12,075 bases of DNA from RGIG3009 sp045601465 (GTDB lineage Bacteria > Bacillota > Clostridia > Oscillospirales > Acutalibacteraceae): contig JAZRZU010000038.1 of the NCBI GenBank assembly GCA_045601465.1, positions 1 through 12,075 of the forward strand, read 5' to 3'. Below, in pieces: positions 6,018 through 12,075 of the stretch (position 1 is the first letter of the stretch; each line of letters opens with the position of its first letter). Below the pieces are notes generated by a model, which ran no database searches, was not told the origin of the DNA, and was given only the letters and a program-made list of their open reading frames with translations. A program made the translations under genes and the position numbers.

Positions 6018-7400
6018 TCAGAACATTAATTTTTCTTCCAAATATAGTTTAAGTTCAGAGATAGCAACACGTTCCTGTTGCATCGTGTCACGATCTCGTA
6101 TCGTTACACAGTTATCGTCAAGAGAATCAAAGTCAAACGTAATGCAGAACGGTGTACCGATCTCATCCTCACGGCGATACCGTTTACCGATAGAACCCGC
6201 ATCGTCGAAATCAATCATAAAGTACTTGGACAGTTCTTCATAGACTTTCCATGCATCATCCGACAACTTTTTCGAAAGCGGTAACACCGCCGCTTTAAAA
6301 GGCGCCAACGCCGGATGCAGACGCAGTACAACACGTGTATCGTTCTTCTCAGCATCGACCACTTCTTCATCGTAGGCATCGCAAAGGAAAGCTAACAGCA
6401 CACGGTCAGCGCCGAGCGACGGTTCGATGACGTACGGAATATAATGCTCGTTTGTTTCGGGATCAAAATACTCCAACCGTTGACCGGAGTGTTCACTGTG
6501 CTGTGTCAAGTCGAAATCGGTACGGTCGGCAATGCCCCACAGCTCTCCCCAACCGAACGGGAACAAGAATTCAAAGTCGGTGGTTGCTTTGGAATAGTGG
6601 GACAACTCTTTCGGGTCGTGGTCACGCAATTTTAAGTTCTCATCACGCATACCGAGCGATAACAACCAATTATGGCAGAAATCTTTCCAGTATTTAAACC
6701 ACTCCAAATCGGTACCCGGTTTGCAGAAAAATTCCAATTCCATCTGCTCAAATTCACGGGTGCGGAAAATAAAGTTACCCGGTGTGATCTCATTACGGAA
6801 GCTTTTACCGACCTGGGCAACACCAAAGGGCAGTTTTTTACGGGAAGAACGCTGAATATTGCTGAAATTCACAAAGATGCCCTGAGCAGTTTCCGGCCGC
6901 ATATACAGCTCACTTTTGGCGTCTTCGGTAACACCTTGGAACGTTTTAAACATCAAATTAAACGTACGAATGTCCGTAAAATCCTGTTTGCCACAGTCCG
7001 GACAACAAATTCCGTTATCTTCAATGTACTTCTTCATTTCCTCAAAAGACCAACCGGCAGGATTGACACCGGTATCTTCAATGAGTTTATCAGCACGATG
7101 ACGAGTTTTGCAACTCTTGCAATCCATCATGGGGTCGGAGAAGTTTCCCACGTGACCGGAAGCAACCCACACCTGCGGATTCATTAAAATAGCGCTGTCC
7201 AGTCCCACGTTATACGGGCTCTCCTGGACAAATTTTTTCCACCAGGCACGTTTTACATTATTTTTAAGTTCCACACCGAGAGGACCGTAGTCCCATGCAT
7301 TGGCAAGACCGCCGTAAATATCCGAACCCGGATAAACAAAACCACGGCCTTTGCAAAGCGCAACCACCTTTTCCATCGTTTTTTCGGTATTCTTCATCAT
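6018..7400 (-). CDS. glyQS: Glycyl-tRNA synthetase, dimeric class II type
   Basis: Charges tRNA-Gly with glycine using ATP; cytoplasmic. About 460 residues, the single-chain type of many Firmicutes, not the two-subunit GlyQ/GlyS enzyme. Visible motifs in order: the N-terminal KGRGFVYPGSDIYGGLANAWDYGPLG; a zinc-site pair CKSC and CPDC within an insertion; RPETAQGIFVNF; motif 2 with FRNEI...FRTREFEQMELEFF; motif 3 EPSLGADRVLLAFL; and a C-terminal anticodon-binding (HGTP) domain from about LHPALAPFKAAVLPLS. Start choice: an in-frame ATG at 7415 precedes GGAGG and cannot use it. Three consecutive ATG codons follow (7403, 7400, 7397) at 3, 6 and 9 bases from GGAGG; 7400 or 7397 fits best. The gene stands alone between its own promoter and terminator, divergent from the transketolase genes. 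Confidence 0.96.
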   Translation of the reverse strand: MMKNTEKTMEKVVALCKGRGFVYPGSDIYGGLANAWDYGPLGVELKNNVKRAWWKKFVQESPYNVGLDSAILMNPQVWVASGHVGNFSDPMMDCKSCKTRHRADKLIEDTGVNPAGWSFEEMKKYIEDNGICCPDCGKQDFTDIRTFNLMFKTFQGVTEDAKSELYMRPETAQGIFVNFSNIQRSSRKKLPFGVAQVGKSFRNEITPGNFIFRTREFEQMELEFFCKPGTDLEWFKYWKDFCHNWLLSLGMRDENLKLRDHDPKELSHYSKATTDFEFLFPFGWGELWGIADRTDFDLTQHSEHSGQRLEYFDPETNEHYIPYVIEPSLGADRVLLAFLCDAYDEEVVDAEKNDTRVVLRLHPALAPFKAAVLPLSKKLSDDAWKVYEELSKYFMIDFDDAGSIGKRYRREDEIGTPFCITFDFDSLDDNCVTIRDRDTMQQERVAISELKLYLEEKLMF

Positions 7401-7432
7401 CATAGACCTCCGCATTATACAGTCTTCTATTT

Positions 7433-7461
7433 ATACTAATGGGAAAGTGCAAAAAAGTCAA
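7433..7461 (-). promoter_or_regulatory. Promoter of glyQS
   Basis: On the minus strand TTGACT (7456-7461), 17 bases, TAGTAT (7433-7438). A further TATAAT at 7414-7419 lies too close to the start codon to be likely. The implied leader is only about 25-30 bases, leaving no room for a T-box upstream of this gene. Confidence 0.55.
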
Positions 7462-7514
7462 CCTTTTTCGCCTTTAAAAATTTACAATTAGGTATAGCAT
7501 TTTTTGTTACATTA

Positions 7515-7523
7515 TGTTACAAT
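7515..7523 (+). promoter_or_regulatory. Possible extended -10 promoter of the transketolase unit
   Basis: TGTTACAAT on the plus strand matches an extended -10 (TGN followed by a TATAAT-like TACAAT). The -35 region 17 bases upstream (TAGCAT, 7495-7500) is poor. TGTTACA occurs twice, at 7505-7511 and 7515-7521, ten bases apart, which could be an operator. A start near 7530 would leave a leader of about 38 bases before the AGGAGG site at 7553-7558. Confidence 0.4.
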
Positions 7524-7567
7524 GACAATTACTCTGCAATATTCATCGTTAGAGGAGGAACAAAAAG

Positions 7568-8416
7568 ATGAACAAATCAAAACGCATCGCCCTTGAAAAA
7601 GCTGCTTTGCAAATTCGCATGGCAGTTATCGAGGGCACCTACAATGCCAAAAGCGGTCATCCCGGCGGCTCACTGTCCATCGCAGACGTGCTCGCCTATC
7701 TGTACTTCGAAGAGTTAAACGTTGACCCGTCGAATCCCAAATGGGCAGATCGTGACCGTTTCGTTCTGTCGAAAGGCCACTGTGCACCGGCGCTCTACGG
7801 CGCTCTTGCACATAGAGGCTTTTTCTCGGTGGATGAGATCAAGACGCTGCGTCATATCGGTTCCATGCTGCAAGGACACCCCTGCATGACCGCTACACCG
7901 GGCGTCGATATGTCGACCGGTTCTTTGGGCCAGGGCATTTCCACAGCTGTTGGCATGGCGCTTGCGGCAAAGCTGGATAACAAAAGCTATCGCACCTATG
8001 CCATCCTCGGTGACGGCGAACTGGAAGAAGGACAAGTATGGGAAGCTGCCATGTTTGCCTCTCACAAAAAACTGGATAATCTCTGCATCGTTGTAGATAA
8101 CAACAACTTGCAGATCGATGGTACGTTGGATGAAGTCACCTCCCCCTACCCGATTCCGGAAAAATTTGCGGCATTCGGTTGGAACGTAATTGAGATCGAC
8201 GCTCATGACCTCGATCAGATCGAAGCAGCCTTTGCGGCAGCTCGTAAATGCACCGACAAACCGACGGCTATTATTCAAAAGTCGGTCAAAGGAAAAGGCG
8301 TTTCCTTTATGGAAAATCAAGTCAGTTGGCATGGTTCTGCTCCGAACGCTGAGCAGTATGAGCTGGCAATGGCAGAACTCAAAGCGGCTCTTGCAGTCGT
8401 GGAACAGGAGGGCTAA
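7568..8416 (+). CDS. Transketolase, N-terminal (TPP-binding) subunit
   Basis: The first half of a split transketolase, 282 residues, which transfers two-carbon units between ketoses and aldoses in the non-oxidative pentose phosphate pathway. It carries the pyrophosphate-binding domain of thiamine diphosphate enzymes: SGHPGGSLS (about 29-37, with His31), KGHCAPALY (His71), GHP (His104), and the TPP/metal motif GDGELEEGQVWEA...VVDNNN (about 148-180). Full-length transketolases are about 660 residues; here the Pyr and C-terminal domains are in the next gene, two bases downstream. AGGAGG at 7553-7558 is nine bases before the ATG. The two-gene form is common in Clostridia and other anaerobes, so this is not a broken gene. 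The precise sugar substrates cannot be told from sequence. Confidence 0.95.
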   Translation: MNKSKRIALEKAALQIRMAVIEGTYNAKSGHPGGSLSIADVLAYLYFEELNVDPSNPKWADRDRFVLSKGHCAPALYGALAHRGFFSVDEIKTLRHIGSMLQGHPCMTATPGVDMSTGSLGQGISTAVGMALAAKLDNKSYRTYAILGDGELEEGQVWEAAMFASHKKLDNLCIVVDNNNLQIDGTLDEVTSPYPIPEKFAAFGWNVIEIDAHDLDQIEAAFAAARKCTDKPTAIIQKSVKGKGVSFMENQVSWHGSAPNAEQYELAMAELKAALAVVEQEG

Positions 8417-8418
8417 AA

Positions 8419-9369
8419 ATGAGTGAAATTGTAAAAAAAGCAACCCGTGACGCTTATGGCGCAGCGTTGGTTGAATTAGCAGATGTTTGTCCCGGCTTGG
8501 TTGTGTTGGATGCTGACCTTGCAGCCGCTACAAAAACCGGCAACTTCAAGAAAGCTCACCCCGAGCGTTTCTTCGATTGCGGTATCGCCGAAGGCAACAT
8601 GATGAGCCTTGCGGCAGGTCTTGCTTCCGCCGGCAAAACGGTTTTTGCTTCCTCTTTTGCGATGTTTGCAGCCGGTCGTGCTTTCGAGCAGGTTCGCAAC
8701 TCCATCGGCTATCCGCATCTCAACGTCAAAATCGGTGCCACTCATGCCGGCATCTCGGTCGGTGAAGACGGCGCTACCCACCAATGCTGCGAGGACATTG
8801 CGCTCATGCGTTCTATTCCCGGTATGGTTATTTTGAATCCGGCGGATGCTGTCGAAGCTCGCAAAGCGGTTTTTGCGGCTGCCAACTACGACGGACCTGT
8901 CTATTTGCGATTCGGCCGTTTGGCTGTTCCGGTCATCTTTAACGACGACGAATACGATTTCCAAATCGGCAAAAGTGTACAGTTGACCGAAGGAAACGAT
9001 GTTGCGATCATCGCCACCGGTTTGATGGTAAACGAAGCGCTTATCGCTGCCGAAACGCTGAAAAACGAAGGAATCGCCGCACGGGTAATCAACATGGCAA
9101 CCATTAAGCCGATTGACCGTGAAGCTGTTTTGCGTGCCGCCAAAGAAACAGGCGCTATCGTAACCGCAGAAGAACATTCTATCATCGGCGGTTTGGGAAG
9201 CGCTGTTGCCGAAGTGGTTTGCGAAGAAATGCCGGTTCCCGTACTGCGTGTCGGTGTTATGGATACCTATGGAAAATCCGGCCCCGCAGTCGACCTGTTG
9301 AAACTGTATGGCTTATCGGCAGAGCATATCGTTGCTGAGGCTAAGAAAGCTATCGCTTTGCGTGGATAA
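8419..9369 (+). CDS. Transketolase, C-terminal subunit
   Basis: The second half of the split transketolase, 316 residues, with the pyrimidine-binding domain followed by the C-terminal transketolase domain. FFDCGIAEGNMMSLAAGLA (about 51-69) contains Glu58, the expected residue that activates the thiamine ring; TVFASSFAMFAAGRAFEQVRN and GATHAGISVGEDGATHQCCED follow as in the family. The C-terminal domain runs from about residue 185 (VQLTEGNDVAIIATGLMV). The start ATG is two bases after the stop of the N-terminal subunit, and its ribosome binding site GGAGG (8408-8412) lies inside that gene, so the two subunits are made by coupled translation in roughly equal amounts. The active enzyme should be a heterotetramer with active sites formed between subunits, as known for this class. 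Confidence 0.95.
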   Translation: MSEIVKKATRDAYGAALVELADVCPGLVVLDADLAAATKTGNFKKAHPERFFDCGIAEGNMMSLAAGLASAGKTVFASSFAMFAAGRAFEQVRNSIGYPHLNVKIGATHAGISVGEDGATHQCCEDIALMRSIPGMVILNPADAVEARKAVFAAANYDGPVYLRFGRLAVPVIFNDDEYDFQIGKSVQLTEGNDVAIIATGLMVNEALIAAETLKNEGIAARVINMATIKPIDREAVLRAAKETGAIVTAEEHSIIGGLGSAVAEVVCEEMPVPVLRVGVMDTYGKSGPAVDLLKLYGLSAEHIVAEAKKAIALRG

Positions 9370-9431
9370 GCGGATTCGGAAGTGTAACACTATACTTATA
9401 GGATTTGTAAAACAGATGGGAGGCCCCTACC

Positions 9432-10523
9432 ATGTCAGCGAAAGAGCCACGGCAATTTCGTTACTCAAAAAAAGTTCGAATTTGGACAATTGTCGGTTCA
9501 TCAGTGATGGCAACGTTGGGTGTCTTGTGCATTACCGCCTTTGTTTTGATAACCTCCGTACTGGGGAAAATCAATTTTTCAGAGGGTGGGACATTCGACC
9601 CCAATGCCGACATACAGATTGACCAAAATGAAGAAACTCCCGGTATTACCGTTGACGACTCGGAATATGACACGGCTACGCAAGTGATGCAATTGCCACT
9701 CCGTGGAGATGAAAAAGGTATCCACAACATCCTTTTAGTTGGTGTAGATAGCCGTTCCAACAATTTTTCCGGATTGTCCGATACCAATATCATTCTCTCG
9801 ATCAACGACAATACGAAAACCATTAAAATGATTTCGTTGTTGCGTGACACGTGGGTTTCCATCCCGGGACGGGATAAAGATGGTGACGGACAGGATGACA
9901 TTTGCAAATTAAATACCGCTTATGCGTACGGACGCCACAAATTGCAACATAAAATGATTGCACAAAATTTCCGCTTGGATATCAAGGATTATATTGGCGT
10001 AAATTTCAAAGTTTTGCCAATCCTCATTGATGCAATGGGCGGGTTGGACATTTACCTAACCGCCCGTGAGATCAAGGAAATCCCTGAAAAAGGATGTAAA
10101 ATTTCCGTGAGAAACCCCGGATTCATTCCAATGTCCGGCGAGGCAGGGGTACATCACCTGGATGGTTTCCAAGCCATGGAATACGCACGTATTCGGAAAA
10201 TTGACAGTGACTTCAAACGAACTGAACGGCAACGCAAGGTCATCACGTTATTGATTGAAAAAGCGAAAACCATGAGTTATGCACAGTTGATTAACGTGAT
10301 TTACAAAGCGGTTTCACACGTAGACACCAACATGTCCACCGATGAGTTTTTGAGCATGGCGGCGAACGCTCTCACCTATTCCTCGTATAAGATTGAGGGT
10401 GGCTACCATATCCCGGAAAACGGACAATATAAATATACGTCCATTGACGGTAAAGGTAGCGGTTTACTACTGACAGATCCTAAGCTGGTGGTACAAAATC
10501 TACACAAATACATTTACGGATAA
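9432..10523 (+). CDS. LytR-CpsA-Psr (LCP) family cell-envelope glycopolymer transferase
   Basis: A 363-residue membrane-anchored protein. A short positively charged N-terminus and one membrane helix (about 18-42) place the rest outside the cell. The LCP core begins near residue 97: NILLVGVDSR (Asp106, Arg108), SDTNIILSI, ISLLRDTWVSIPG (Arg138, Asp139), DYIGVNFKVLPILIDAMGGLDIYL, and the C-terminal YARIRKIDSDFKRTERQR arginine cluster that binds the lipid pyrophosphate. Family members move wall teichoic acids or capsular polymers from undecaprenyl pyrophosphate to peptidoglycan; which polymer is unknown here. An acidic DKDGDGQDD insertion follows the RDT motif. GGGAGG lies eight bases before the ATG. 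It begins 62 bases after the transketolase gene with no terminator between them and only a poor -10-like TATACT (9391-9396), so co-transcription is plausible. Confidence 0.93.
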   Translation: MSAKEPRQFRYSKKVRIWTIVGSSVMATLGVLCITAFVLITSVLGKINFSEGGTFDPNADIQIDQNEETPGITVDDSEYDTATQVMQLPLRGDEKGIHNILLVGVDSRSNNFSGLSDTNIILSINDNTKTIKMISLLRDTWVSIPGRDKDGDGQDDICKLNTAYAYGRHKLQHKMIAQNFRLDIKDYIGVNFKVLPILIDAMGGLDIYLTAREIKEIPEKGCKISVRNPGFIPMSGEAGVHHLDGFQAMEYARIRKIDSDFKRTERQRKVITLLIEKAKTMSYAQLINVIYKAVSHVDTNMSTDEFLSMAANALTYSSYKIEGGYHIPENGQYKYTSIDGKGSGLLLTDPKLVVQNLHKYIYG

Positions 10524-10525
10524 CA

Positions 10526-10566
10526 AAAAGGCACTCAAAGGAACACACTTCCTTTGAGTGCCTTTT
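10526..10566. terminator. Bidirectional intrinsic terminator between convergent genes
   Basis: A perfect 18-base-pair stem (10526-10543 with 10549-10566) around the five-base loop CACAC. The stem ends in AAAA/TTTT, so a T-run follows the GC-rich part on both strands: TTTTATTTTA on plus, TTTTTGTTA on minus. It sits three bases after the LCP stop and nine bases after the stop of the convergent lipid kinase gene, serving both. Confidence 0.95.
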
Positions 10567-10575
10567 ATTTTACTG

Positions 10576-11469
10576 TTAGTGGCGTAATAAAATAGCTTTC
10601 GGAATGTTACGAACGGTTACAGTTGATTCACCCGCAGCATATTCACCGTCTAACGACCAGGCAAGCGGATCGTTCATCGTAAAGGTTATTTCCGACGCTT
10701 TGAAAAAGTCAAACATTTCCGGGTCAAATTCTCCGGTGTTGATGGAATTTAAAATACGGCCTAACTCGATCGCATTGTTTGGGCGGCGCACTAAAATAAC
10801 CTCAAACAATCCATCACTCATATCCACAATGCCGGCATTGAGTTTCACTAAACCGGCCACCGATGTGGAATTGCACACCGCACCAAACACATAGTCACCC
10901 TCATAACACCTGCCTGCGGTGCAAGCTTTAATTTGATGGCTTTGTACAGTAAACAGTTCCTTACTTCCTTCCAATAAATAAGCGAAATGCCCCAGCGCAT
11001 TTTTAGCAGTCTGCGGTGCATTGTAGGAGGCCGCCGTAAACATACCAAAAGAAGCAATATAGGAAAAATGTCGGGCATTATTAAAAAGCCCAACGTCCAT
11101 ATAATCCTCTCTTCCCTCTAAAATATCTTGCAAAGCGGCTTGGGGTTGGTTTTTTAAATGCAAACTGGTGGCAAAATCATTGGTGCTTCCTGCGGGAACA
11201 TAACCAAGCGGTACCACCTTTTCGCAGCTCAGCAAACCATCTACAACTTCATTGAGTGTTCCGTCCCCGCCGCAACAGATAACCAAATCATGCTCAGGTG
11301 CTAATCGCTTCGCAAGTTGTTGTGCTTCGCCACGCGCACCTGTCACATACACAGTTGGCATGTAACCAGCTCTGCACAGCTTATTTACCAACGGGAACAG
11401 CGCTGTGCGTCCTTTGGTTTTACCGGCTACGGGATTCACGATTACCAACACTTTGGATTCTCCTTGCAT
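10576..11469 (-). CDS. Diacylglycerol kinase-family lipid kinase (DgkB/YegS/BmrU-like)
   Basis: A 297-residue soluble lipid kinase of the DAGK catalytic family. The N-terminal nucleotide-binding fold begins VLVIVNPVAGK (about 7-17); GGDGT (67-71) is the family's ATP-binding loop, followed by LNEVVDGLL; PAGSTNDFA (92-100) is the second conserved motif. The C-terminal beta domain carries the conserved SLDGE (272-276), where the Asp-Gly-Glu region contributes to catalysis. In Gram-positives such enzymes phosphorylate diacylglycerol released in lipoteichoic acid synthesis, returning it as phosphatidic acid; members with other lipid substrates exist, so the substrate is inferred. The ATG follows AGGGGG by about 10 bases. 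It lies 41 bases downstream of the gtrA-like gene with no terminator between, probably one operon, and ends at the shared bidirectional terminator. Confidence 0.92.
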   Translation of the reverse strand: MQGESKVLVIVNPVAGKTKGRTALFPLVNKLCRAGYMPTVYVTGARGEAQQLAKRLAPEHDLVICCGGDGTLNEVVDGLLSCEKVVPLGYVPAGSTNDFATSLHLKNQPQAALQDILEGREDYMDVGLFNNARHFSYIASFGMFTAASYNAPQTAKNALGHFAYLLEGSKELFTVQSHQIKACTAGRCYEGDYVFGAVCNSTSVAGLVKLNAGIVDMSDGLFEVILVRRPNNAIELGRILNSINTGEFDPEMFDFFKASEITFTMNDPLAWSLDGEYAAGESTVTVRNIPKAILLRH

Positions 11470-11510
11470 GGATATACACCCCCTATAAGACTACTTTCAT
11501 TACACGGACA

Positions 11511-11921
11511 TCATGCTTTTTTTTGCTTAAATACAATGAGCTTACTCAACACAAAATTGAGGATGACGACCAATACGTTCGCAAACATTTTAAAAACCAA
11601 CGAGTTTCCTTTTAACAAATCGACACCAACAAACATAATAGCGGTATCCAAAGCTCCGGTACCGACCCTCGCACCAACAAACAGTGCCGCTTCCTTCAAA
11701 ACACCATTCAACGAGTTTTGCTTGCTTTCAAATACGAAGCGCTTGTTTGTAACAAATGCAAACGCTACTGCCGTTACCCACGCCAATATGTTGCTTGGCA
11801 CATTGGGGAAATCCAGCACATCGTAGCACAGCCAATATGTCACGATGTTGACCGCTGTTGTAAGCACCCCAAAAATACCATACATTATCAGCGCTTTATA
11901 TTTTAAAAATAGCACTTTCAT
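11511..11921 (-). CDS. GtrA-family membrane protein
   Basis: A small integral membrane protein of 136 residues with four predicted membrane segments (about 11-32, 41-58, 77-100, 107-128), the standard GtrA/DPMS-like layout. Two matching signature halves are visible: FVTNKRFVF (56-64) after helix 2 and NFVLSKLIVF (122-131) at the end of helix 4, reflecting the family's internal duplication. Family members are thought to help move undecaprenyl-phosphate-linked sugars across the membrane for glycosylation of O-antigen, teichoic acids or wall polysaccharides; no glycosyltransferase gene is visible in the window to suggest the sugar. The ATG at 11919-11921 has only a distant AGGGG (15 bases upstream), so translation may be weak; the next in-frame ATG (11885) has no ribosome site. 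It precedes the lipid kinase in the same direction. Confidence 0.9.
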   Translation of the reverse strand: MKVLFLKYKALIMYGIFGVLTTAVNIVTYWLCYDVLDFPNVPSNILAWVTAVAFAFVTNKRFVFESKQNSLNGVLKEAALFVGARVGTGALDTAIMFVGVDLLKGNSLVFKMFANVLVVILNFVLSKLIVFKQKKA

Positions 11922-11968
11922 CTACAATCCGTGAGCCCCTTTTCCTTAATACACCTTCGATAGCGTAC

Positions 11969-11997
11969 AGTATACCGCATTGTCGAAAAAAAATCAA
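11969..11997 (-). promoter_or_regulatory. Promoter of the gtrA-lipid kinase unit
   Basis: On the minus strand TTGATT (11992-11997), exactly 17 bases, TATACT (11969-11974). The predicted start near 11962 gives a leader of about 40 bases before the gtrA-like ATG. It lies just after the terminator of the gene to the right, so the pair is an independent transcription unit. Confidence 0.78.
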
Positions 11998-12024
11998 CAC
12001 CCCTACCTTCCCGAAATTCCCGCT

Positions 12025-12062
12025 AAAAAAAACACCCGAAACCACAAAAGTGGTTTCGGGTG
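12025..12062 (-). terminator. Terminator of a minus-strand gene beyond the right edge
   Basis: A perfect 13-base-pair stem CACCCGAAACCAC/GTGGTTTCGGGTG (arms 12050-12062 and 12033-12045) with a four-base loop, followed on the minus strand by eight T (12025-12032). It should end transcription of a gene lying to the right of the window. A weaker GGTTTT follows on the plus strand, so some bidirectional action is possible. Confidence 0.92.
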
Positions 12063-12075
12063 GTTTTGAGATAGG

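Noticed and set aside
7715..8443. A 242-codon open frame on the minus strand opposite the transketolase N-subunit
   Set aside because: Antisense to a gene with intact TPP motifs; composition is an artefact of codon use, with no family resemblance.
8476..9177. A 233-codon open frame on the minus strand opposite the transketolase C-subunit
   Set aside because: Same reason: shadow of a strongly conserved plus-strand enzyme and no ribosome binding site of its own.
7568..9369. A frameshifted or broken full-length transketolase
   Set aside because: The second half has its own ATG and GGAGG site, and each half ends and begins at a domain border as in known two-gene transketolases.
9370..9431. A promoter for the LCP gene at TATACT (9391-9396)
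   Set aside because: No -35-like hexamer at 16-19 bases upstream and no TG extension; read-through from the transketolase genes is as likely.
1..12075. CRISPR arrays, insertion sequences, tRNA genes, phage or defence genes
   Set aside because: No spaced direct repeats, terminal inverted repeats, transposase-like frames, cloverleaf sequences or related domains could be found by reading either strand.

Overview
The window looks like ordinary chromosomal housekeeping sequence from a low-to-mid GC Gram-positive anaerobe, most likely class Clostridia (an Oscillospiraceae/Ruminococcaceae-like gut lineage; this placement is inference). Signs of this are strong GGAGG-type ribosome binding sites, a guanine riboswitch of the Bacillus/Clostridium xpt type, a dimeric class II glycyl-tRNA synthetase, a transketolase split into two genes, a BMP-type nucleoside importer and a LytR-CpsA-Psr wall protein. 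I see no mobile element, phage gene, CRISPR array, tRNA or rRNA.

Left part, minus strand (about 1-5941): one purine-salvage operon. It is transcribed from a consensus promoter (-35 at 5936-5941, -10 at 5913-5918) through a guanine aptamer (5820-5889) and an intrinsic terminator (5756-5789), then through xpt, a bmpA-like lipoprotein, the double-domain ATPase nupA, and the permeases nupB and nupC. Guanine should therefore shut off both the phosphoribosyltransferase that salvages xanthine/guanine and the importer that brings in purine nucleosides. Two hairpins lie inside the operon, in the xpt/bmpA and bmpA/nupA gaps. The left edge carries a possible promoter for a gene outside the window.

Middle: glyQS (minus) has its own promoter and a strong terminator, and is divergent from a plus-strand unit of the two transketolase halves followed by an LCP-family protein. 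A perfect 18-bp bidirectional terminator (10526-10566) separates that unit from a convergent minus-strand pair, gtrA-like then a diacylglycerol-kinase-family lipid kinase. That pair is driven by a clear promoter at 11969-11997. The right edge (12025-12062) is the terminator of a minus-strand gene lying outside the window.

No stretch longer than 300 bases lacks a gene. The largest gap (5741-6017) holds the riboswitch leader, its promoter and the glyQS terminator. I did not find a convincing undescribed system. The most informative element is the riboswitch that ties salvage to import; the rest is regulatory fine structure and annotation of start codons.
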